Translations under genes and position numbers: made by a program
IMG/VR virus record: IMGVR_UViG_3300030329_002667
Location: 1-23,166 of that record
Strand: one strand, 5' to 3'
Length of the DNA stretch: 23,166 nt
From: a virus
Notes under the pieces: generated by a model
Told to the model about the DNA's origin: nothing
Database searches by the model: none
The model's input: the letters and a program-made list of their open reading frames with translations, nothing else
Shown: positions 14,408 through 20,552 of the stretch, in pieces
Position numbering within the stretch: position 1 is the stretch's first letter
How the letters are laid out: each line of letters starts with the position of its first letter

Positions 14408-14428
14408 TTGACCCATGGATAGGGTCAG
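14408..14428 (+). promoter_or_regulatory. Hairpin in the leader of the capsid gene
   Basis: TTGACCC (14408-14414) pairs with GGGTCAG (14422-14428), including one G-U pair, across a seven-base loop, just before the weak AG-rich ribosome site of the capsid gene. There is no T-tract. It could protect or mark a processed capsid mRNA; this is inference. Confidence 0.3.
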
Positions 14429-14440
14429 AAAGATTCTTAT

Positions 14441-15664
14441 ATGGCTACTGCCACGACACTGGCAGCGTGGTCAAATGCGCTGAAGCAATACTACCGCGCC
14501 GCGGAGGTTGCTAAAGTCGTTTATGACTCACACCCGCTGCTTGAGCTGATTCCGAAGGACGAAAAATTCCGCGGGAAAAATGCTCCAATCCCAGTTTATT
14601 ACAATCGCCCACAGGGCGTATCGGCCGTATTTTCCACGGCACAATCAAACGCAACTGCATCCAAAATCGGTGAGTTTCTCCTGACGCGGAAGACCGCGTA
14701 TGGCGTTGCCACCATCGCCGGTGAAGCCGTTGCAGCCTCGGAAGGTGACCGGTATTCATTTTTGAATGCCATGACCACTGAAATTGACGGCGTTCTCCGA
14801 TCCGTTGGAGATTCCATTTCCACTGCCCTTTTCCGGGATGGATCTGGAGCCATTGGTCAGGTCAATAATGGTAGTTTTGGAGTAACAACCTTGGACCTGG
14901 TGAACGATAGCGATGTTGTCAACTTTGAAGTTGGAATGAAGCTCCAGGTATCTGGCACCAAGTCCGGTGGATCAGTTCGATCTGGAACCTTGGAAGTTGC
15001 TGCAGTCAACCGCACCGCCACAACAATGCAAGTTACCATGACCGGGAACTTGAGTGCTGGCATTGGCGCGATTGCTCAAAACGACTACATCTATGTCCAG
15101 GGGAATTACGACAGCGCGATCACCGGTTTAGGTGGATGGATTCCAACCACAGCACCGGCAGGCGGCGATAGCTTTTTTGGTCAGGACCGCAGCACTGATG
15201 CCACCAGACTGGGCGGCCAGCGCATCGATGGGTCTTCTATGACTATCGTTGAGTCTCTGATTGAAGCTGCTGCAATAACGGCCAGGGAAGGCGGAAAGCC
15301 GGACTATCTGTTCTGCTCGTTTGCCGATTTTGTGAAGATTGAAAAAACCCTCAACGCACAAGTCCAGCGCGAGGTCAAGCAGACCGATTCCATTAGTGGA
15401 TATCGTTCTCTGGATTTCTATGCGCCGCATGGAATTGTAAAAATAGTACCTGATAAATCATGCCCCGAAGGTACGGCATATTTACTGGAACTGAAGCGTT
15501 GGTCTTTAATGTCAATTGGACCGGTTGTGCAGCTTACCGAGCTGGATGGACTCCGCGTATTGCGTCAGTCAGCAGACGATGGCGTAGAATGTCGAGTACA
15601 TTCTTATGCACAAGTGGCCTGTGAAGCACCTGGATTCAATTGCACAATAACCCTTCCATCTTAA
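14441..15664 (+). CDS. Major capsid protein
   Basis: A 407-residue coat protein, probably HK97-fold. The N-terminal arm (about 1-45, ending L-L-E-L-I-P-K-D), the strand I-P-V-Y-Y-N-R-P-Q-G (50-59), and a P-domain-like region with T-R-K-T-A-Y-G-V-A-T-I (82-92) match coat proteins of this phage type. A beta-rich insertion (about 150-225, G-M-K-L-Q-V-S-G-T to D-Y-I-Y-V-Q-G-N-Y) stands in the middle. A conserved G-L-G-G-W-I-P follows (229-235), then the A-domain with P-D-Y-L-F-C-S (about 289-295). There is no N-terminal delta domain with a cleavage site; the scaffold is a separate gene. The region before it is 41 bases, and the ribosome site (AGAAAG) is modest for such an abundant protein. Position and fold features agree. 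Confidence 0.88.
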   Translation: MATATTLAAWSNALKQYYRAAEVAKVVYDSHPLLELIPKDEKFRGKNAPIPVYYNRPQGVSAVFSTAQSNATASKIGEFLLTRKTAYGVATIAGEAVAASEGDRYSFLNAMTTEIDGVLRSVGDSISTALFRDGSGAIGQVNNGSFGVTTLDLVNDSDVVNFEVGMKLQVSGTKSGGSVRSGTLEVAAVNRTATTMQVTMTGNLSAGIGAIAQNDYIYVQGNYDSAITGLGGWIPTTAPAGGDSFFGQDRSTDATRLGGQRIDGSSMTIVESLIEAAAITAREGGKPDYLFCSFADFVKIEKTLNAQVQREVKQTDSISGYRSLDFYAPHGIVKIVPDKSCPEGTAYLLELKRWSLMSIGPVVQLTELDGLRVLRQSADDGVECRVHSYAQVACEAPGFNCTITLPS

Positions 15665-15676
15665 TAAGGAGGGCAA

Positions 15677-16075
15677 ATGGCCAATAATATTTTTTACGGC
15701 GTCCAGGCACTGCAGCCGGAACTGAAAATCATTGCTGGAACCTTCAAACCTAATGGAGGTTCCGCCATTGATAATGACGATTCTGTAGGAACAGGTTTCA
15801 CCGTAGCGCGGACAGGCACCGGACAGTACACCGTCACTCTAGACGATGGATATCCGGGATTGATCTCCGCCCAGGTGAGTGTAGCACTGAACGCAGCTGC
15901 TGCCACGTTTATGCAGATCACCGGCGCACCTGATGTTACCACTGCCAAAACGATTGTTTTTACTGCTCTGACTACATCCACAACAGCTGCTCCGGCAGCC
16001 GCGGATATTGCAGCGCACGCAAACAATCACGTTCATTTTGTTCTGCTTCTTAGGAACACATCCCTGACTAAGTAG
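15677..16075 (+). CDS. Probable head decoration or virion protein
   Basis: A 132-residue protein with a strong AGGAGG ribosome site, directly after the capsid gene. It is rich in Ala, Thr, Val and Gly with alternating strands (G-T-G-F-T-V-A-R-T-G-T-G-Q-Y-T-V-T-L-D-D-G-Y-P, about 38-60), a pattern seen in small structural proteins beside phage capsid genes. There are no Cys and no membrane segment. High predicted translation, beta-rich sequence and position suggest a capsid decoration or head-fibre protein; the exact site in the virion is not readable. Confidence 0.65.
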   Translation: MANNIFYGVQALQPELKIIAGTFKPNGGSAIDNDDSVGTGFTVARTGTGQYTVTLDDGYPGLISAQVSVALNAAAATFMQITGAPDVTTAKTIVFTALTTSTTAAPAAADIAAHANNHVHFVLLLRNTSLTK

Positions 16076-16082
16076 GAGGGGT

Positions 16083-16313
16083 ATGCAAAGTCCAAAAGAA
16101 GCCGCGATCATGATCCTGGGGAAGGGTAAAAATTCCCCGGACATGGTGGAAGAAGACTATGAAATGGAAATTGGCGATGAAGACATGGAAGAAGAGGTAA
16201 TGGAATACTCTGATGAACAGCATGGAATGGCCGGGGAGCTGGTGAGTGCCGTCAATGACGGTGACACCCAAGGCATCCTGGAAGCAATCCATGGGATTTA
16301 TATGAGCTATTGA
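16083..16313 (+). CDS. Small acidic protein of the head cluster
   Basis: A 76-residue, strongly acidic protein with an AGGAGGGG ribosome site just upstream. The middle (about 20-45) is a run of Glu, Asp and Met; the C-terminal 30 residues (A-G-E-L-V-S-A-V-N-D-G-D then I-L-E-A-I-H-G-I-Y) form a helix-turn-helix-like amphipathic pair that recurs in small proteins of phage head clusters. No catalytic motif is present. It may be a chaperone or minor structural component; unknown. It ends two bases before the adaptor gene. Confidence 0.6.
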   Translation: MQSPKEAAIMILGKGKNSPDMVEEDYEMEIGDEDMEEEVMEYSDEQHGMAGELVSAVNDGDTQGILEAIHGIYMSY

Positions 16314-16314
16314 A

Positions 16315-17199
16315 ATGACTGATTATGTAGCTTTATCGACACTGCGGACTTTATCTCGGCAACGCGCCGATATGGAGAATTCACAGTTTATAACCGATAC
16401 CGAGATCTTGCGGTACATCAATAGGGGATACGCGGAGCTTTACGATCTGCTCGTAACAGCGGCAAACTCCGAAGATTATTTCCTAAAAGACAGCACCGTG
16501 CAGCTGGTATCCGGTACTCAAAGCTACGATCTTCCATCGGATTTCTACAAAATGCGGGGGGTCAGTTTGAACCAGGGTTCAGATTCGATCCCCTTGCGTA
16601 GATACAACTTTTCCCAGCGAGATGTTGGCAGCAGATATTCCGTTGCAAGGCGGATGCGCTACCATCTCCAGGGGAATTTTATTTATTTAAACCCTAAACC
16701 CTCCACCAACGACACCATCAAAGTTTGGTATGTTCCAAGTCCGAAAAAGTTTATTGAAAAGACGGTGACTGCGATCACTCGCGGCAGCAGCACCATGTGG
16801 ACCGTGGGAAAAAACCATGGGTTTGTTGTGGGAGATACCATCACCGGGACCGGGTTTTTACCGGCTGCAGATTATGATGTTGATCAGACTATTTCTGCAG
16901 TGGGTGCAGCCACCATCACAACGGACCTGGACACCAGCGGCCTTTCCGATCCAACAACATTTGGGTCAGTGGAATCGCGATTTGATTTCTTCTCCTCCTG
17001 GGACAGTTTTGTGATTGTCTCCGTAGCCATCGATTGCCTGATTAAAGAGGAAGCCGATGTCTCTGCTCTGATGATGGAAAAGGAACAGCTTAAAGCCCGG
17101 ATCACTGCAGTGGCAGAAATGCGGGATCTTGGAGAACCGGTGACCGTCACCGATGTCTCCGCCTATTACACCGATTTCGATTATATGAACTACCTATAA
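16315..17199 (+). CDS. Head-tail adaptor (P22 gp4-like) with beta-domain insertion
   Basis: A 294-residue connector protein. The N-terminal helices (L-R-Y-I-N-R-G-Y-A-E-L-Y-D-L-L, 32-46), the Q-S-Y-D-L-P-S-D-F-Y-K-M-R-G-V motif (69-83) and the F-I-Y-L-N-P-K-P strand (122-129) fit adaptors that bind the portal ring in podovirus-like phages. A beta-rich segment of about 70 residues (147-218: T-V-T-A-I-T-R-G then G-F-V-V-G-D-T-I-T-G-T-G) interrupts the adaptor fold after V-W-Y-V-P-S-P; similar beta insertions occur in phage tail and fibre proteins. The C-terminal helices resume at about 222. The ribosome site is weak, so translation is probably coupled to the preceding gene. Confidence 0.72.
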   Translation: MTDYVALSTLRTLSRQRADMENSQFITDTEILRYINRGYAELYDLLVTAANSEDYFLKDSTVQLVSGTQSYDLPSDFYKMRGVSLNQGSDSIPLRRYNFSQRDVGSRYSVARRMRYHLQGNFIYLNPKPSTNDTIKVWYVPSPKKFIEKTVTAITRGSSTMWTVGKNHGFVVGDTITGTGFLPAADYDVDQTISAVGAATITTDLDTSGLSDPTTFGSVESRFDFFSSWDSFVIVSVAIDCLIKEEADVSALMMEKEQLKARITAVAEMRDLGEPVTVTDVSAYYTDFDYMNYL

Positions 17200-17211
17200 T
17201 GCAGAGGAATT

Positions 17212-17553
17212 ATGAACCCAGTTCAATATAGGAATGTCCCTAGTTACATAAGCGGGGGCGATTTTAGTGGTGATCTCACAGGGGCCACCATCGATGCAGC
17301 ACAATTTACTCATGTTTCCATGACTGTGGTGAACACTTCCACAAACACACCAGCTGGAAATATTTTTATTCAGTTTTCAGATGATGACACCAACTGGGTC
17401 AGCGGATCAGGAACTGCCACCGCGGCGGTAAGCGGCGGGGAAACGAACTGGATACATCATGAGGTTGCAGCCAGGTATGTAAGATTTTTTTGGGATCACT
17501 CCAGTGGAGGAGCAAGTTCAACTGTTTCGGTAGCCTACACACTGAAGAGCTGA
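17212..17553 (+). CDS. Small beta-rich virion protein
   Basis: A 113-residue protein with an AGAGGAA ribosome site. It looks like a single beta-sandwich: V-S-M-T-V-V-N-T (35-42), I-F-I-Q-F-S-D-D-D-T-N-W (51-62), and V-A-A-R-Y-V-R-F-F-W-D-H-S-S-G (85-99) then a final strand. The A-A-R-Y-V-R plus S-S-G pattern is frequent in small phage structural proteins located between adaptor and tail genes. A neck, decoration or tail-accessory role is likely. Its stop overlaps the next start as TGATG. Confidence 0.6.
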   Translation: MNPVQYRNVPSYISGGDFSGDLTGATIDAAQFTHVSMTVVNTSTNTPAGNIFIQFSDDDTNWVSGSGTATAAVSGGETNWIHHEVAARYVRFFWDHSSGGASSTVSVAYTLKS

Positions 17554-17867
17554 TGAGCCGCGTAAACTTCACATCTTTATACACTGAAGATGCAGAAGTA
17601 AATCGGCTGCAGTCTCATATCAAAACAGCACTGAATCCGCTGCTGGAGCTGCCGATTTCAGATGGTGTGATGCTGAAGGACCAAACGATTGAAACGACTG
17701 ACACCGAGATTAATCACGGCCTTGGCCGGGAATACGAGGGGTTTATTATCACCAGGTTGAAAACCAACGCCACGATTTATGAAAGTGCTACGGATAATCC
17801 GAGCAAGAGTCTTTACATCCTGCTGAAAGCCAGCGGGGCCGCGACTGCAGATATCTATATTTTCTGA
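17553..17867 (+). CDS. Small conserved-type virion protein
   Basis: A 104-residue protein. The open frame extends upstream to 17490, but ATG 17553 overlaps the preceding stop (TGATG) and starts a protein-like sequence, so it is preferred. Recognisable is an N-H-G-L-G-R-E-Y-E-G-F-I-I-T block (around 52-65) followed by strands with I-Y-E-S and a terminal I-Y-I-F, a pattern seen in short structural proteins of podovirus-like phages. No enzyme motif. It probably belongs to the neck or fibre-attachment region; position is the main evidence. Confidence 0.6.
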   Translation: MSRVNFTSLYTEDAEVNRLQSHIKTALNPLLELPISDGVMLKDQTIETTDTEINHGLGREYEGFIITRLKTNATIYESATDNPSKSLYILLKASGAATADIYIF

Positions 17868-17875
17868 AGGAAGAC

Positions 17876-19204
17876 ATGGCCACAGCAAATATGTCACTGA
17901 ATGAACCCACGGTAGGTCAGACCACTGGACCCACCTGGGCAACGGAAACCAACAGCAACTGGGAGTCTATTGACGCCCATGACCACACCAGTGGAAAAGG
18001 CGTGCAGCTGACGCCGAGCAGCTTAAATATCAACGCCGATATTGAATTCAATCAGAATTCTGCAACCGAGCTGAAGAGTGTGGTTCTGGATAATACGGTC
18101 CATGGTTCTGCCAGTGGTGACACCAATGTTTCTTTATACGCCTACGATGGAAATCTTTACTACCGGAATGCTTCTGGGGTTGGTGTAAAAATTACAAGCG
18201 GGTCTGCAGTGAGTACAACCGGCGGATCAATCTCCGGGATGTCAACCAATGCCGAGGTTCTGTTTTCCTCAAACAGCTATGCCTTTAAATTTGACAAAAC
18301 CCTTTCTGATCCGGGCATGGCCAAGATGTCATTTGCTGACATCGATCTCTACAAATACGATGCTTCCGGATCTGCTGCCAAAGTCGCACTGAAATTTTTA
18401 GGTTCCGGGACCAGTGCAGCCCTGACCGTTCCGGATGAAACCGGGACGCTGCTCAGTACGGCCACCAATTTTGCTGGCACGATTAACATTGCCACCTCTT
18501 CCTCAAACGCGCCAATCATCCTAAAGCCTAATGGCTCCGGGCATGTGACCATCGGGAATGGAGGAGCTACCGGTAAGCTTACCAGCAATGGTGCATATGA
18601 TTTAATCCTGGATACGAATGGTGGATCGACTTCCTCCAGTATTGCAATTACCGATGGCGCTCACGGAGCTATTTCACTGATTCCAAATGGTGACGGTGAG
18701 ATCGTTATCGGGTCAGGATCTGCATCCGGGAAGATCACAACCAATTCCACCCAAGATCTGGTTTTAGATACAAATGCAGGAACGAATTCCGGATCAATTA
18801 CGATTACCGATGGGGCCGCTGGCAATATAGATATCACTCCTGATGGAGCAGGGTTATCGGTTGTGAAAAATTTAGACTGCAACAATACAAATATAACCAA
18901 CGTAGGTGATATCGATTGTGACAGTATTTCCATCGCAGATGCGTCCGTTGGTCTGGATATTAATTTTGGAGGAAACACCACTCTGAACAAGATTACGTTA
19001 ACCGATAATCTTGCTGATGCTTTGAATGTTACAGAATCAAGTAATTCCTATATGAAATTTGTAACAACTAATAACACCACTGGTAGATACCTAGAAAGAA
19101 TTATTACAAGCAAGGATTTGGAGACATCTGAAAATTCTAAAGTGAAGCAATTAGGAGCGTGTCTTCAATCTAGTTTTCATCAATCTTTATTAATGGGGTA
19201 CTAA
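17876..19204 (+). CDS. Tail fibre or appendage protein with internal repeats
   Basis: A 442-residue, Gly/Ser/Thr/Asn-rich fibrous protein. The N-terminus (P-T-V-G-Q-T-T-G-P-T-W-A to W-E-S-I-D-A-H-D-H-T-S-G-K-G, 11-42) is the attachment type found in many phage fibres. Residues 211-264 and 265-316 are two copies of a roughly 53-residue unit (I-x-P-N-G-x-G-x-V-x-I-G, A-S-G-K-I-T, D-L-V-L-D-T-N, I-T-D-G-A), and a third, shortened start follows at 317; this suggests a repeating beta-helix shaft. Up to about residue 398 (N-S-Y-M-K-F-V-T-T-N) the protein follows a common fibre pattern. The last 40 residues and their DNA are different: AT-rich, with no fibre signature, as if a new end had been joined. 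An intramolecular chaperone is not visible. Confidence 0.72.
   Translation: MATANMSLNEPTVGQTTGPTWATETNSNWESIDAHDHTSGKGVQLTPSSLNINADIEFNQNSATELKSVVLDNTVHGSASGDTNVSLYAYDGNLYYRNASGVGVKITSGSAVSTTGGSISGMSTNAEVLFSSNSYAFKFDKTLSDPGMAKMSFADIDLYKYDASGSAAKVALKFLGSGTSAALTVPDETGTLLSTATNFAGTINIATSSSNAPIILKPNGSGHVTIGNGGATGKLTSNGAYDLILDTNGGSTSSSIAITDGAHGAISLIPNGDGEIVIGSGSASGKITTNSTQDLVLDTNAGTNSGSITITDGAAGNIDITPDGAGLSVVKNLDCNNTNITNVGDIDCDSISIADASVGLDINFGGNTTLNKITLTDNLADALNVTESSNSYMKFVTTNNTTGRYLERIITSKDLETSENSKVKQLGACLQSSFHQSLLMGY
18506..18823 (+). repeat. Tandem coding repeat in the fibre gene
   Basis: Two diverged copies of a unit of about 160 bases (18506-18667 and 18668-18823), clearer at protein level than DNA level, followed by the first third of another unit. 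They encode the fibre shaft and give a place for length change by recombination. Confidence 0.6.
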
Positions 19205-19205
19205 T

Positions 19206-19562
19206 ATGGCTGGATTTCCAAGTGGAAATGGATCAGAACGAATAAAATATGAAAAATTAACTACGGTATCAGATTCTGACCAAACGTTAATTACAGGTGT
19301 AGCACTTCATATCTACACAGTACTTAGTGTAATAGTATGCGAAACGACGGGTAATGCTGAAGAGATTAGAATGGCTTTATACGATTCAGACGGAACATCG
19401 AACGCACATTGGCTGATGCTATATCAGCCAATTGGCGCTTGGGATACTTTTGTTTGGAATGACAAATTCTCGTTTGACGGTGACAAAAAACTAAGAATCA
19501 GAACTACGAATTCAGCCGACTTAGATGTAACGATTACGTATATCGACCAAGACTGGACATAA
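19206..19562 (+). CDS. Small beta-rich protein of the AT-rich fibre cassette
   Basis: A 118-residue protein starting two bases after the fibre stop. It is predicted all-beta (I-Y-T-V-L-S-V-I-V-C, I-R-M-A-L-Y-D-S-D-G, L-R-I-R-T-T, V-T-I-T-Y-I), compact, with Trp and aromatic residues in the second half, like small carbohydrate-binding or capsid-decoration sandwiches. DNA here is markedly AT-rich with codons such as AAA, ATA, TTA and AGA, unlike the genes on either side. A receptor-binding or virion-surface role is likely from context. No close family is recognised. Confidence 0.55.
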   Translation: MAGFPSGNGSERIKYEKLTTVSDSDQTLITGVALHIYTVLSVIVCETTGNAEEIRMALYDSDGTSNAHWLMLYQPIGAWDTFVWNDKFSFDGDKKLRIRTTNSADLDVTITYIDQDWT

Positions 19563-19571
19563 GGAGCTAAG

Positions 19572-20072
19572 ATGAGCGGAATCATTGGATCAACAGGTGT
19601 ACGAAGTGGAATTATCGGTATAGCACAAAATCCTTCCAGCCCAGCTTTTTCTGCGACTCCAATAGCACAATCTAATGTTACTGGCGATGGGACTGCTTAT
19701 TCAATAATAGGATCAGGCGTTTGGACAGAAATATTTGATCGAAATTCCAATTTATCTGACGGTACTTTTACGGCCCCAGTAACAGGAATATATAATTTAA
19801 ACGTAAATATTGCCATAGTAGGCGCCGGTTCTTCAAATACAAATATTCTATTTTATATAGTAACATCGAACAGAGAGTATATTTATAATATAGATCCGTC
19901 AGATATAGTTCAATCTAGTCTAGGAGGTTTTACTGTTAATTATTCAGTGTTAGCAGATATGGATGCAAGCGACACGGCGTTTTTAAAAGTCACAGTTTCT
20001 GGTGGATCTAAATATATCGACACAACTGCTAGTTATAGTAATGGCGCATGGTCTGGGCATTTAGTTGTATAA
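19572..20072 (+). CDS. C1q-like jelly-roll virion protein
   Basis: A 166-residue protein with an AAGGAG ribosome site. The N-terminus S-G-I-I-G-S-T-G-V-R-S-G-I-I-G repeats a short hydrophobic motif, a type of attachment peptide common in marine-type phage fibres. Residues from about 28 on fit a C1q/TNF-like beta jelly roll: an opening strand, then W-T-E-I-F-D (51-56), the signature G-T-F-T-A-P-V-T-G-I-Y (64-74), N-L-N-V-N-I-A-I (75-82), and a final strand. Such trimeric domains cap fibres and bind host surfaces. It lies in the AT-rich cassette after the main fibre and is a plausible host-range determinant. The domain call is moderate; binding target unknown. Confidence 0.62.
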   Translation: MSGIIGSTGVRSGIIGIAQNPSSPAFSATPIAQSNVTGDGTAYSIIGSGVWTEIFDRNSNLSDGTFTAPVTGIYNLNVNIAIVGAGSSNTNILFYIVTSNREYIYNIDPSDIVQSSLGGFTVNYSVLADMDASDTAFLKVTVSGGSKYIDTTASYSNGAWSGHLVV

Positions 20073-20089
20073 AATCAAAACCAAAAATT

Positions 20090-20104
20090 AAAAATAAAAA
20101 TGGC
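20090..20104 (+). repeat. 15-bp direct repeat at a start codon, copy 1
   Basis: AAAAATAAAAATGGC, containing the ATG of the gene at 20100. The same 15 bases recur at 20538-20552 over the ATG of the large tail gene, so the two small genes between are flanked by direct repeats. Confidence 0.5.
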
Positions 20105-20363
20105 TATTTTGAAAATCACAATTTCAATCGACGATACTGATCAAAAAATATTAAATAACGATCTACTTGACATTAACGATTGGTGTCAAAATGCGATTAC
20201 TGGGAAAACAAATAATTGTTGGAAACGAATGCAATCGGAGTGGACTACAAAATTAATGAATGATGAGGCATTTAAAGATTCAATTCCTGGCAATAAAGAT
20301 GAGTTTGTTAATTTAGTTACTGCTCGATCTGATTACAAGAATAGAGCAGAACGTGACGCTTAA
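20100..20363 (+). CDS. Small conserved phage protein of the fibre cassette
   Basis: An 87-residue protein beginning M-A-I-L-K-I-T-I-S-I-D-D-T-D-Q-K and ending A-R-S-D-Y-K-N-R-A-E-R-D. I recognise this general pattern from uncultured marine phage contigs, where it accompanies fibre and tail genes; its function is not known to me. It is mixed alpha/beta, with two Cys and a W-x-x-K-L helix in the middle. There is no Shine-Dalgarno sequence, only an A-rich stretch before ATG, unlike the head genes. The DNA is AT-rich like the neighbouring cassette genes. Confidence 0.6.
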   Translation: MAILKITISIDDTDQKILNNDLLDINDWCQNAITGKTNNCWKRMQSEWTTKLMNDEAFKDSIPGNKDEFVNLVTARSDYKNRAERDA

Positions 20364-20377
20364 AAGAAAGAATATAA

Positions 20378-20545
20378 ATGACATTAGAAGAGATACAAAA
20401 AGAAATAAATCAAACTAAGAATGAATTGGCGAAAGTGCCACAAATAGAGGCACGTTTGCATCGTTTACTAGGTATGGAAGAGATTTTGTTAATCCAAGAA
20501 GAGGAAAGTAAAAAACCTGATCTAAAAGTTGCCAATAAAAAATAA
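20378..20545 (+). CDS. Small coiled-coil hypothetical protein
   Basis: A 55-residue protein with an AAAGAAAG-type ribosome site before ATG 20378. It is helical and charged, with regular Leu/Ile spacing (L-E-E-I-Q-K-E-I, then I-E-A-R-L-H-R-L-L-G-M-E-E-I-L), so a short coiled coil is likely, followed by a Lys-rich tail. It closes two bases before the tail gene. It is too short for the usual length cut-off but fits the tight gene packing and shares the AT-rich codon use of the cassette. Function unknown. Confidence 0.5.
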   Translation: MTLEEIQKEINQTKNELAKVPQIEARLHRLLGMEEILLIQEEESKKPDLKVANKK

Positions 20546-20552
20546 AAATGGC
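20538..20552 (+). repeat. 15-bp direct repeat at a start codon, copy 2
   Basis: Second copy of the 15 bases at 20090-20104, covering the end of the small coiled-coil gene and the ATG of the large tail gene. Base composition changes sharply from AT-rich to GC-richer right after it. Confidence 0.5.

Noticed and set aside
14071-14514. 147-codon + strand ORF spanning the scaffold end and capsid start
   Set aside because: Arg/Cys/Trp-rich shadow of the scaffold frame; both overlapped genes are better supported.
17195-17200. Perfect TATAAT hexamer
   Set aside because: It coincides with the adaptor stop codon and has no -35 sequence at 16-18 bases upstream.
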